From positions 1,726,806 through 1,790,805 of the forward strand of contig JAUICZ010000001.1 of assembly GCA_030429205.1 (NCBI GenBank): a DNA stretch of 64,000 nt. Reading direction: 5' to 3'. Shown piece after piece: positions 43,630-51,501 of the stretch (position 1 is the stretch's first letter; each line of letters starts with the position of its first letter). Below the pieces are notes generated by a model, which saw only the letters and a program-made list of their open reading frames with translations, did not search any database and had not been told where the DNA came from. The position numbers were made by a program, and so were the translations under genes. Origin of the DNA: Bacteroidia bacterium (GTDB taxonomy: Bacteria > Bacteroidota > Bacteroidia > Chitinophagales > Chitinophagaceae).

Positions 43630-44354
43630 TATACCATTATCTCAAAACGTTTTGGTGGTGGCATCTCCCAGTCTATCTTACGCTTCACCAACCATAATTC
43701 TTTTATCTCGCTTTTGGGTAGTACAAACTGCGGGTAAAACTCTTCGTTATCGCTGATGCACACAAAGCTGTCATCGTCTTTGCGGTACAGGCGTTTTACC
43801 ATAATGCGGTCTTCTGTTACTACTACATGTATATAAAATTGTGCGGTGCTGTTCCAGTATTCAGGTGCTACTGCCTCGCTCACTACATGAAAGCCTTCTT
43901 TCAAAGTCGGCTCCATGCTGTCGCCGCTCACCTCAAACACGCGATACTTTTCACCGCGGTAGGGCATGTTGGGGATGTTCATCACCTCCAGCTCGTTGGT
44001 GAATGCGGGGTCTAAATAATGTTTACTGTAGCCGGCCTGTGCCATAATAGGTACTACATGTAAGCCTTGTTCTACGTTTGTTCCCATAGTTTTTGCTGCT
44101 CTTAATTCGTCGCCTGTGGTGCGGTCATTGTCAAAATGCTCGGCAGGGTTATTATAGGCACCGCCAAACAGCTGGTCGGTAGTTATACCCAAAGCTTTGG
44201 CAGAACGCAGGCGCATGGTCTCGTCCAGTTTCTTTTTTCTGAAGTTGTAGTATAGGGTGCTGCGGGGCACATTCAAAGCTATTGCCAGGCCGTGTACCCC
44301 CATCTTGCTCATACGTGCGGCGTTTTGCAACGCTTCGCCTTCATGGATACTCAT
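43629..44354 (-). CDS. CI/LexA-type phage repressor with S24 peptidase domain
   Basis: 241 residues. The N-terminal DNA-binding domain includes MGVHGLAIALNVPRSTLYYN. The C-terminal S24 domain has cleavage site A107-G108 (MAQAGYS), nucleophile S146 (VSGDSMEP) and K187 (IMVKRLYR), so it should self-cleave on RecA activation like LexA and lambdoid CI proteins. It is transcribed divergently from phage-type early genes over a 187-base switch region, which makes it the lysogeny repressor of a (remnant) prophage. Confidence 0.88.
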   Translation of the reverse strand: MSIHEGEALQNAARMSKMGVHGLAIALNVPRSTLYYNFRKKKLDETMRLRSAKALGITTDQLFGGAYNNPAEHFDNDRTTGDELRAAKTMGTNVEQGLHVVPIMAQAGYSKHYLDPAFTNELEVMNIPNMPYRGEKYRVFEVSGDSMEPTLKEGFHVVSEAVAPEYWNSTAQFYIHVVVTEDRIMVKRLYRKDDDSFVCISDNEEFYPQFVLPKSEIKELWLVKRKIDWEMPPPKRFEIMV

Positions 44355-44392
44355 AGACTAATACATTAAGTTTAAAAATATTTCAAATTAAT

Positions 44393-44423
44393 TTTGGACG
44401 TTTGTACAGAATATGTACATTTG
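44393..44423 (+). promoter_or_regulatory. Early promoter of phage-type genes with operator
   Basis: TTTG (44393-44396), exactly 19 bases, TACATTTG (44416-44423). Overlapping it, 44403-44419 is TGTACA-N5-TGTACA, a candidate repressor site. It would drive the gene cluster starting at 44542. Confidence 0.65.
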
Positions 44424-44449
44424 TCTAACAAAGCAACCTTAATGCAACA

Positions 44450-44490
44450 TTGTTTGAACAAATGTATAAATAAATTTGGAAAACAACAAA
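44450..44490 (-). promoter_or_regulatory. Repressor promoter with operator
   Basis: On the minus strand TTTG (44487-44490), 20 bases, TACATTTG (44459-44466), the same octamer as the early promoter. TTGTT-TG-AACAA (44450-44461) overlaps it; TTTGAACA here and TTTGTACA at 44401 look like one half-site. The promoter faces the early promoter, so the first bases of both transcripts overlap. Confidence 0.55.
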
Positions 44491-44541
44491 CCTGAGTAAA
44501 AAACAAAACGCCCGGGCGAGTATCAAAAAAACTATAAAGCT

Positions 44542-44982
44542 ATGACGGTAAATATGACAACAACAGCGGCAGAGAATACCCGCCTGAACGGCGGAAACCT
44601 TTATGGAGTAGGTGTTTTAGACGAGGCAAAAAAAATGCCCACTGTAGACACAAGCGGGCGTTTCAAAACAAAAAATAAAAAACACAGCTCAAAGTTAATA
44701 AAAAATTGGCATATACAAGATTTTGCTATTACGAGTTTGTACATACAAATAACATGGCACTACCTGCCTATGAGCCAGTCGCGCAGGTTAAATATCAGCC
44801 GCCTGGTGTATGAGCGTTGGTTGAGCATGACGGGGCGTTTGAATTGTTATGTCATCGGTCAGTATGGTTTTCAGCAATCCAGAGGTAAAATGCATGTGGC
44901 CGATTACTGGGAGCATGAGTATAAAGATGTACATATGGAAGACCTGAACGAATATGTTGAACACATGAGACTGTTTGCCTGA
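44542..44982 (+). CDS. Phage-type early protein of unknown function
   Basis: 146 residues, basic N-terminal half (KTKNKKHSSKLIKNW) and a folded C-terminal half rich in Y, W and H. No domain is recognised. It is the first gene under the early promoter opposite the CI-like repressor, the place of phage excision or antirepressor-type genes, but the sequence does not show which. Confidence 0.5.
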   Translation: MTVNMTTTAAENTRLNGGNLYGVGVLDEAKKMPTVDTSGRFKTKNKKHSSKLIKNWHIQDFAITSLYIQITWHYLPMSQSRRLNISRLVYERWLSMTGRLNCYVIGQYGFQQSRGKMHVADYWEHEYKDVHMEDLNEYVEHMRLFA

Positions 44983-45018
44983 TCTACCATTTTTAATCTA
45001 ACAACAAAAACTACAGAT

Positions 45019-45453
45019 ATGATAAACAACATGTTTTACAACCACGTGAGCAGCTGGATAGCCAGCTATTACAATGCAGACTCTCTGGAGTGGATGCGCC
45101 GCTTTATTGCCAACAGCAACGAAGAGGATAAAATAAAAGAAAGGTTGCTGCGCGAGGTAGACCGTAAAATGGCATCGCTGCTGAACATGCCTTTCTTTAC
45201 CCACCACGATGGTATGCAATTGTTGATGAATGAGAACTGCCACCCCAAAGTATTCACTACCCGCTATGCCGCAATGTGCGAGGTTACACAACTGCGTGTA
45301 ATGGGTTACGATGTTCGCCTGCTGGAAGGTGGAGTGTTCTTTAGAATTCAATTAGTACGTGCCGCCCCTATAAACTTTGTTGAGCCTGCAGATAAAGTGG
45401 CTCGCGCAGAAGATGTATATGTGCAGAAACACAACATGAGGTTGAGTGCATAA
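45019..45453 (+). CDS. Phage-type early protein of unknown function
   Basis: 144 residues, mainly helical (SLEWMRRFIANSNEEDKIKE, LLREVDRKMASLLNM). Family not recognised. It follows the previous early gene by 36 bases and is followed by an A/C-rich leader before the next gene; the spacing suggests one transcript. Confidence 0.5.
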   Translation: MINNMFYNHVSSWIASYYNADSLEWMRRFIANSNEEDKIKERLLREVDRKMASLLNMPFFTHHDGMQLLMNENCHPKVFTTRYAAMCEVTQLRVMGYDVRLLEGGVFFRIQLVRAAPINFVEPADKVARAEDVYVQKHNMRLSA

Positions 45454-45524
45454 TACTTCTGAAACCTACATCACCATCAATAGAACTATAACCTATCAAC
45501 ACAATACAAACCATGTAAACACAC

Positions 45525-45540
45525 ACTGCTGCAAAGCAGT
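45525..45540 (+). promoter_or_regulatory. Hairpin with GCAA tetraloop at a start codon
   Basis: ACTGCT-GCAA-AGCAGT, a perfect 6-base stem with a GNRA loop, directly before the ATG at 45541. Either a translational control element or a sign that the real start is the ATG at 45559. Confidence 0.35.
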
Positions 45541-45828
45541 ATGCAATACAGAACGATAATGACAGGATTAATTATTGACGCCGTGCCATCGCCCAACGAA
45601 ACCTATTTTGAGGCTCTGGGCATTAGCATGGAAAGGAATGAGCAATTATGCGACATAATAGACGAATGCTATGAGCAGACTACAACCTATCCTGAAGCGA
45701 TAGCCTGTATCTCTCGTAAGGTAGACAATGTACAAGAGCTGGCTTATGCTATTTTTCACTTAGGTGCCTTTGCCGGTGAAAAACGTGCCCGGCTGGAGAT
45801 CATGAACCATATAGAAAAAGCTGCATGA
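45541..45828 (+). CDS. Small phage-type protein
   Basis: 95 residues (89 from the ATG at 45559), acidic and helical (NEQLCDIIDECYEQTTTYPE, ELAYAIFHLGAFAGEK). No family is recognised. Its stop overlaps the ATG of the RecT-like gene (ATGA), which implies translational coupling and a role in the same DNA-processing step (inference). Confidence 0.55.
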   Translation: MQYRTIMTGLIIDAVPSPNETYFEALGISMERNEQLCDIIDECYEQTTTYPEAIACISRKVDNVQELAYAIFHLGAFAGEKRARLEIMNHIEKAA

Positions 45829-46586
45829 CACAACTTATAAACACAAAACAAATTGTATTGAAAATGAAAACACAGGAATTATTACAAGAAGAACAATACT
45901 CGTTGCAACAAACGAACGACATACTATCGTCGCTGGTAATGAATGGCGACATCAGCAGGCTAACGCCCGCGCAAAAGGTAAACTACTATCAGCAGGTATG
46001 CGATAAGCTGGGGCTGGATCCGTTATCGCAACCTTTCAGGATACTAAAACTGCATGGAAAAGAGATTTTATACTGCCACCGCGGAGGTGCACAACAGCTG
46101 AACAAGTTGCACAAAGTAAGCCACGAGATAAAAGCACGAGAGGCGGTAAATGGTTGTTATGTGGTAACGGCACAAGCGTCAACTGCTGACGGTCGGAAGA
46201 CGGAAAGCATTGGCGCCGTGCCTATCCATAATCTTAAAGGAGAGCAACTGTGCAATGCCATGATGAAGGCAGAAACAAAAGCAAAACGTCGTGCTACGCT
46301 AGACTTGTTGGGTCTGGGTATTTTAGACGAAACAGAGATACCGCAAACAGGGGTGCAAATACCACTGAATAATCATACGCAGGTAAAAGAACCGGAGCAT
46401 AAGCCATACCCGTACTCATTATTTGTGAGTGACGAGAGTTTACTAAAAATGGTGCAGGAGTGTAACGATGAGGATGGGTTATTGGTATTGTATAACGATA
46501 ACAGAGAGCGTATAGAAGAGCATCCGGAGTTGAAGCAGATGTTCACAGAACGGAAGCTGCAACTACGCAACAAAACCGCAGCATAG
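45825..46586 (+). CDS. Putative phage single-strand annealing (RecT-like) protein
   Basis: 253 residues. The part LTPAQKVNYYQQVCDKLGLD and PLSQPFRILKLHGKEILYC resembles the core of Bet/RecT-type annealing proteins, and the C-terminal NAMMKAETKAKRRATLDLLG with ILDETE is typical of a phage protein family predicted to work in recombination. Assignment rests on this similarity by eye. ATG at 45825 overlaps the previous stop; M14 is an alternative. Located in the early region beside a repressor, as recombination genes often are. Confidence 0.55.
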   Translation: MTQLINTKQIVLKMKTQELLQEEQYSLQQTNDILSSLVMNGDISRLTPAQKVNYYQQVCDKLGLDPLSQPFRILKLHGKEILYCHRGGAQQLNKLHKVSHEIKAREAVNGCYVVTAQASTADGRKTESIGAVPIHNLKGEQLCNAMMKAETKAKRRATLDLLGLGILDETEIPQTGVQIPLNNHTQVKEPEHKPYPYSLFVSDESLLKMVQECNDEDGLLVLYNDNRERIEEHPELKQMFTERKLQLRNKTAA

Positions 46587-46877
46587 AATGGCAAGTATAC
46601 ACTGAACCCGCACCATGAAAAACTAATTGAAAAGTAAATAAGTATTCCCCTCCTGTTTTTAGGAGGGGTGCCCGTAGGGCGGGGTGGTATTAATACCCTT
46701 CCGTCTCTTCGTGCCACCTTCCCTAAAAGCAGGGAAGGTGTTGTAGAAGTTCTTTGAGAGATTGTTATGAGCTACAAGGATACACCCCTAACCCCTCTCA
46801 AGAGGGGAGTGTTTAGTAAGTTGTTATGAATGATGAATACACACCCTAAACCTCTTATTGAGAGAGTTTACCCTTTG
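46587..46877. repeat. Cluster of palindromic repeat units upstream of the DUF559 element
   Basis: No gene. Units: CCCCTCCTGTTTTTAGGAGG hairpin at 46647-46668 followed by GTGCCCGTAGGGCGGGGTGG to 46688; palindrome GGTATTAATACC at 46686-46697; CACCTTCCCT...AGGGAAGGTG hairpin at 46715-46740; ACACCCCTAACCCCTCTC...GTGTT unit at 46782-46812; and a degraded unit at 46841-46871. They are related to the two units that bracket the nuclease gene. Confidence 0.75.
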
Positions 46878-47341
46878 CTTCCCCTCCCTGGAGGGGAGTA
46901 AGGGGTGGGTTGTCGAGTAAAATGTATTTTTAGTGATATGCGTAAGATCATACCATATAATCCTAGGTTGAAACAATTGGCTCGTCAATTAAGGAATAAT
47001 AGTACTAAAGCAGAAATAAAGCTTTGGGGGCATTTACGTAATAAGGAAATGTTAGGTTACGACTTCGACAGACAGAAGCCTATAGACAATTATATTGTTG
47101 ATTTCTTTTGCTATGATTTGATGTTAGCCATAGAGCTGGATGGTTTTACACATCAGTTTGAAGAAGTATATCAAAAAGATGTAGTTAAAGATCAGCGTTT
47201 AAATGAGCTGGGCGTTCATGTGTTGCGTTTTGACGATAAGGATGTAGTGAATGGTATTGAAAAAGTGGTCGGGGTGATTGAACTCAAGATAGAGGAGTTA
47301 AAAGGGACACACGCCTAACCCCTCTCGAGAGGGGAAGTGTT
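46878..47341. mobile_element. Putative mobile unit: DUF559 nuclease between inverted palindromic repeats
   Basis: Left unit 46878-46910 (CTTCCCCTC...GGAGGGGAGTAAGGGGTG) and right unit 47308-47341 (CCTAACCCCTCTCGAGAGGG, GAAGTG) are reverse complements with a few changes; each holds a hairpin (CCCCTCC-CT-GGAGGGG; CCCCTCTCGAGAGGGG). The nuclease gene fills the space between. Its stop TAA lies inside the right unit. No target-site duplication was identified. Confidence 0.5.
46938..47318 (+). CDS. DUF559 (Vsr-like) endonuclease-domain protein
   Basis: 126 residues from the ATG at 46938 (an earlier in-frame start would lie in repeat-derived sequence). The fold is the Vsr/PD-(D/E)xK-like DUF559 domain: NSTKAEIKLWGHLRNKEMLG, D55 (YIVDFFC), E66 and D68 (AIELDG), H72, then LGVHVLRFDDKDV. 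Such proteins are common in Bacteroidota but have no agreed function. It stands alone between inverted palindromic repeats, the right one supplying its stop codon, a layout that recalls REP-associated enzymes. Confidence 0.8.
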   Translation: MRKIIPYNPRLKQLARQLRNNSTKAEIKLWGHLRNKEMLGYDFDRQKPIDNYIVDFFCYDLMLAIELDGFTHQFEEVYQKDVVKDQRLNELGVHVLRFDDKDVVNGIEKVVGVIELKIEELKGTHA

Positions 47342-47354
47342 GGTAATACTCGGT

Positions 47355-47762
47355 CTAAGCAAACCAATCAGCCATACCTAAAAGTATCAGTCCGCTCATA
47401 AAGTAAAAGATGGCCGACATGGTATTGAGCAGAAATACACCCATATACAGTTTGTTGGTACGGCGGTAGAGCATACTCACAGCCATGCCAAAGCAGGCGA
47501 GTATACCATGCAGTAATGTAAAGTTGATAGCCTCTACCGGATGTTCTTGTGTGCTGCCTATGGGAAAATGATGACCTGATGATATCAATATCAGCAACTG
47601 TACGGGTGTGTAAAACATCATAAAAAAGTATACCACCCTTAGCCATGTATTAGGTGCGGGTTGCTTACCAATGGGTAACAACTTATTGATGAGTGTATGC
47701 AATACACCTGTGAGTATGGTAGCAAAAACTATAATAATGATGAGTGGAAATAACTCGCCCAT
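47355..47762 (-). CDS. Small membrane protein, four segments
   Basis: 135 residues from the ATG at 47762; a TTG six codons earlier is less likely. Four hydrophobic segments (FPLIIIIVFATILTGVL, WLRVVYFFMMFYTPVQLLIL, FTLLHGILACFGMAVSMLY, LNTMSAIFYFMSGLILLG). Family not recognised. Not phage-like; lies just downstream of the DUF559 unit on the opposite strand. Confidence 0.6.
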   Translation of the reverse strand: MGELFPLIIIIVFATILTGVLHTLINKLLPIGKQPAPNTWLRVVYFFMMFYTPVQLLILISSGHHFPIGSTQEHPVEAINFTLLHGILACFGMAVSMLYRRTNKLYMGVFLLNTMSAIFYFMSGLILLGMADWFA

Positions 47763-47812
47763 AGCAAAACTTTGTGCCAAAGTACGGTTTTATGGTTGTG
47801 TATACTTATATA

Positions 47813-48169
47813 CTAGTCTAATGACAGTAAGAAAAGTGCTATAAATATAAAGCAGAGAAGTGTATTTACTGCTTGTAATATTACATAGAGTCTTTTCTTT
47901 TCGACAAGTAATGTAGCTGCAACAGAGCCACCTATTATTACTAACATGATTATAATGCCGATTAGCCAGTTTAACCAATTGTAGATTGTAATTTCTTTTG
48001 ATAAGAAGGATGATAGTACTATCAATGGCAACGGCGTAAAGGCTAATAATGAAAGAGCTTTTCTGTTGTTTTCAACATCTATTTTCTTATTTGCATACAT
48101 GCCAACCATTATTAACAATGCGATTGTTGTAATTGCAGCTAGAATGCCGCCTATTAGTGTTGAGGACAT
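47813..48169 (-). CDS. Small membrane protein, four segments
   Basis: 118 residues, hydrophobic, four segments (LIGGILAAITTIALLIMVGMY; LSLLAFTPLPLIVLSSFL; WLIGIIIMLVIIGGSVAATLL; VNTLLCFIFIALFLLSL, each trimmed). No family recognised. Same strand as its neighbours at 47355 and 48188, perhaps one transcript. Confidence 0.6.
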   Translation of the reverse strand: MSSTLIGGILAAITTIALLIMVGMYANKKIDVENNRKALSLLAFTPLPLIVLSSFLSKEITIYNWLNWLIGIIIMLVIIGGSVAATLLVEKKRLYVILQAVNTLLCFIFIALFLLSLD

Positions 48170-48187
48170 TTTGAGGTAGTTTAATTT

Positions 48188-48610
48188 CTACCCAAGATAA
48201 AAATGTAACCCGATAAATGCACAGGCATAAATGCAACCTGCGGCAATATCCGTAAAGTAATAAAAGCTATTGCGTGTGTTGCGCTTGCGTAAGTATCGCG
48301 CGCTTACAATACCGGCTACGGTAATAAATACATGCCCTGCACAAAACCACAACAACAGGCGCAAGCCTGGCAGGTTGCCTACAGCCCAATGGGGTACAAC
48401 AAGTGCCAGTATGATGAGTAGTAGTAAAGATACAGGCGGATAGCCGGCAAGGGTATAAAGGGTTTTGCGCTCCCACTCGGGCAGTGTTGCATTTCCACGC
48501 AAACGACTGTAGGGCGAGAGCTGATAACAGATGGAGGTAAGGCTGACAATAAACACTAATGACAACACTACATATAAAACAACACCAATAGCCATACCCA
48601 TCATGCTCAT
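48188..48610 (-). CDS. Small membrane protein
   Basis: 140 residues from the ATG at 48610; the longer in-frame start adds a Cys/Lys-rich stretch with no sense as a membrane protein start. About four hydrophobic segments (GVVLYVVLSLVFIVSL; PVSLLLLIILALVV; LLLWFCAGHVFITVAGIV; IAAGCIYACAFIGLHF). Function unknown. Divergent from the DUF4373 gene. Confidence 0.6.
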   Translation of the reverse strand: MSMMGMAIGVVLYVVLSLVFIVSLTSICYQLSPYSRLRGNATLPEWERKTLYTLAGYPPVSLLLLIILALVVPHWAVGNLPGLRLLLWFCAGHVFITVAGIVSARYLRKRNTRNSFYYFTDIAAGCIYACAFIGLHFYLG

Positions 48611-48744
48611 AACAAAACCTCTTTTAATAACTGTAAAACAAAAGCAATGCCAAACTGTTTTCGGCTTGTTTTTTGATGTAATTTTTAATGTATAATGACA
48701 ATTATTTGACATAAATATTATCACCAGTTAAAAACATATTAACC

Positions 48745-49692
48745 ATGAGTAAAAAAGAAAGTTATTGGTTCAGTCACGATAGTAATGCAGCAAGCAACCC
48801 CAAGTTGGTGGCGCTTATCAGCAAGTACGGGTTTGAAGGGTATGGACGTTGGTGGCGGCTGCTGGAAAGGCTGCGCGACTGCGATGAATATAAGTATAAC
48901 ATAGGCACTGCATTTGCTTACGATGTGTTGGCAAAAGATCTGTTGATGACCACAGAAGAGGCGATAGCCTTTGTGCAGGATTGTGTAGAATACTTTCAGT
49001 TGTTGCAATGCGACGATGAATATATCTGGTCGGATAGTTTGATAGCCCGTATGGACTATTGGGAGAAGCGCAGAGAAGTATTACGCGAGCGTGGCAGAAA
49101 AGGAGCTGCTGTTACAAATGCTAAAAAGAAAAAACAAAAAGAAGAACGCTTAAGCGACGACGCAAGCGACGCTAAGCCTCAGCATAAAACGGCAAACGAA
49201 ACGAAACAAAACCAAACGAAACAAAACGAAACAACGTCTGATATAGTAGACGACGAAGAAGATTTTAAGGGAGGTATAGAAATGAGTAGAGAACAAAACA
49301 GTTTTGATGTGTTACGTAAACAGGCTCTCGCCGACGGACAACGCTTTGTGTATCCTTTTGTAAGCTCCGGCAGGGTAAATAAAGAACAACTGGCTAAGTG
49401 GCTCACTGCTTTTAATAAGTGGTTGGATTTTACAGGAGAGGCTGTGAAAACAGAGCGCGACTATCGCAGGCATTTTGCTGCATGGTTCAGGTATAGAGAC
49501 TTGAGTAAAGAAACCCCCGAGACCTACAATCCCGCCACGCCAAACGTGCAGGAAGCCCCCGCCTCCAGTACCGTTCCGCTACCGGTCATCATCCCGAAAG
49601 ATATGCCTAAAACCAAGTTTAAAAAAGGTGAGAACAGCTACGATATGCACTGGCTGAAAGGCTTGAAAGACGAGATCACCAAAATGGGGTAG
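48745..49692 (+). CDS. Phage-type replication protein with DUF4373 (Lin1244/Lin1753) N-terminus
   Basis: 315 residues. Residues 1-120 match the DUF4373/Lin1244-type N-terminal domain found in phage replication-initiation proteins (YWFSHDSNAASNPKLVALIS, YGFEGYGRWWRLLE). A K/N/T-rich linker (about 125-175) precedes a C-terminal region (LAKWLTAFNKWLDF, RDYRRHFAAWFRYRD) of the DnaD/helicase-loader accessory kind. It probably helps load replication proteins for the phage. It stands apart from the other phage genes. Confidence 0.75.
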   Translation: MSKKESYWFSHDSNAASNPKLVALISKYGFEGYGRWWRLLERLRDCDEYKYNIGTAFAYDVLAKDLLMTTEEAIAFVQDCVEYFQLLQCDDEYIWSDSLIARMDYWEKRREVLRERGRKGAAVTNAKKKKQKEERLSDDASDAKPQHKTANETKQNQTKQNETTSDIVDDEEDFKGGIEMSREQNSFDVLRKQALADGQRFVYPFVSSGRVNKEQLAKWLTAFNKWLDFTGEAVKTERDYRRHFAAWFRYRDLSKETPETYNPATPNVQEAPASSTVPLPVIIPKDMPKTKFKKGENSYDMHWLKGLKDEITKMG

Positions 49693-49749
49693 TGGCCATT
49701 GATGTTAATTAGTGTGAAATTTTGTAAATTGTAGTATAAACAGTTTGCT

Positions 49750-51498
49750 ATGAGGTACCTATTAACCATTTCAGCACTAGTATGCACATTGGCAGCATCT
49801 GCCGTTAACTACAACGCGGTAAACTCCGGAAATTATAACGATCCCAATACATGGTATAATGGCATTGTGCCGCCGGTAACCATTTCGAGTGGCGATTTGA
49901 TAGCGATCTACAATAACGTAACCGTTTCGCTTAATCAAGATATTATACTGTCTAATGGCGGAGTATTAGAAGTAAGGCCATCGGGCAGGATACTGAGTAA
50001 TACCGCTAACTACATAGAGATCAGCAATGGTACGCTGGACGGTACAGGTACTATTGAGGTGAGTACTGTTAAGCTGGGTAAACAATGTGTGGTGAAGTTT
50101 ACGGGAACAGTAACAGCAGACGAACTGTCGTTAGACGGGGTGAACATCAGCACAAATACTACCTGGAATGTAAACCAGCGATTAAGGCTAAAGGGTGGCA
50201 CCTCTTCTTTCACCAATGGTACTATTAACCTGACCAACTTTACACCTGCATTGATACACAGAGAAAGTGGCGGCATATCCATAAGCGGTTTTGCCAGTAT
50301 GCCTTTAAATATGGGGTACAATGTGAAATACTCTTACCCATGCAACGCCGGTATAGAGCTGACGGGTACAGGGTTAACGAATGTTGAGGTGACAGCGCGA
50401 CAAAAAGAAAGAGTGTTGCTGCAACAAGATGTGGTGATACGAGGAACACTAACAACAGATAGCAGTTATCTGGATCTGAACCGTTATAACCTGACGTTGA
50501 TAGACAATGGATATTTAGTGAGCAAGAATAAAGGAGGCATCTCCAGTGTAACGCCATCCAGTATGTACATACGCTCTAACTTGCCCAATGCAGGAGAACT
50601 CATGGTGTACAACACCGTTCATACCCTGCCGATATTTAGAAACTTTGTGATGGACATGCAAGGTAATGGCGGACAGTTAGACTTGATCAGTGCGTTAATT
50701 GTTGGCGATACTTTGTTGATGAATAACGGCCATATTTTGGGTGGTGGTTTTATTATTTCGCCGGGTGGAATTATACATAAAGGTGGCCCCAATAGTTATT
50801 TGATAACGCCGGATCAGTTTGGTCTGTACTTCTCTTTAATGAAAGGTACTTCGCAAATGGTGCCATTAGGCACAGGTAAGCATTATGCACCAATAAAGCT
50901 TACAGACAGAAGCAGTGTAGGAGATATCAGGATATATATATCATTGAAAGACGAAATACTGGCAGATGGTAGCTCCGGCTCTGTAATATCTAATAACCTG
51001 CCTTGTGTGCAAGCGGCCTGGTATATTTCAGGTGGGCAACTTTCTGAAAAGTATGTGGTAGATGCAGAAGTGTTTTGGGAGACTGGTATGGAGGTGAACA
51101 GGTTCGACGATAAATCTTGCTACCTGAGCGAGTATGACAATAACGGATGGCCATGGAGCCCTCCGATAGCTGCCAACCAAACCTCAGGCATGAAAAGCTT
51201 AATAAAAACAGATATAAAGAAAGCAACAAGACTAGCGGTGTTTGGTACCGACCCGACATCTGTCCATCAGATATCTGACAATGCAGAACTATCTATTGCG
51301 CCTAACCCTGCTGCAAACTACATTGTCATCAGCAATGCAAAAACCAGCAGCGCCAACATTTACGATGTTACCGGACGTGCTGTGCGGCAACTGCATTTGC
51401 AACAGGGCAACAACAGGGTAGATGTATCTGCCTTGCAAAGTGGTATGTACTACCTTATGGTAGAAGGTGGTAAAGCATTGAAGTTTGTGAAGCAGTAG
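49750..51498 (+). CDS. T9SS-secreted beta-helix protein
   Basis: 582 residues: signal peptide (to about residue 18), an opening NYNAVNSGNYNDPNTWYNGI and beta-helix-like strands (DLIAIYNNVTVSLNQDIILS, GGVLEVRPSGRI), a globular part, and a type A sorting domain from about 515 (IAPNPAANYIVI, DVTGRAVRQ, closing ALKFVKQ). Clearly paralogous to 59786-61573. Similar proteins are surface adhesins or scaffold proteins; no catalytic motif is seen. Confidence 0.85.
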   Translation: MRYLLTISALVCTLAASAVNYNAVNSGNYNDPNTWYNGIVPPVTISSGDLIAIYNNVTVSLNQDIILSNGGVLEVRPSGRILSNTANYIEISNGTLDGTGTIEVSTVKLGKQCVVKFTGTVTADELSLDGVNISTNTTWNVNQRLRLKGGTSSFTNGTINLTNFTPALIHRESGGISISGFASMPLNMGYNVKYSYPCNAGIELTGTGLTNVEVTARQKERVLLQQDVVIRGTLTTDSSYLDLNRYNLTLIDNGYLVSKNKGGISSVTPSSMYIRSNLPNAGELMVYNTVHTLPIFRNFVMDMQGNGGQLDLISALIVGDTLLMNNGHILGGGFIISPGGIIHKGGPNSYLITPDQFGLYFSLMKGTSQMVPLGTGKHYAPIKLTDRSSVGDIRIYISLKDEILADGSSGSVISNNLPCVQAAWYISGGQLSEKYVVDAEVFWETGMEVNRFDDKSCYLSEYDNNGWPWSPPIAANQTSGMKSLIKTDIKKATRLAVFGTDPTSVHQISDNAELSIAPNPAANYIVISNAKTSSANIYDVTGRAVRQLHLQQGNNRVDVSALQSGMYYLMVEGGKALKFVKQ

Positions 51499-51501
51499 CA
51501 T

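Noticed and set aside
46373-46717. 114-residue minus-strand ORF across the repeat cluster
   Set aside because: Formed by repeat palindromes and antisense to the RecT-like gene.
46647-47341. CRISPR array
   Set aside because: The repeated units are palindromic, differ in sequence and orientation and are irregularly spaced; no cas genes.
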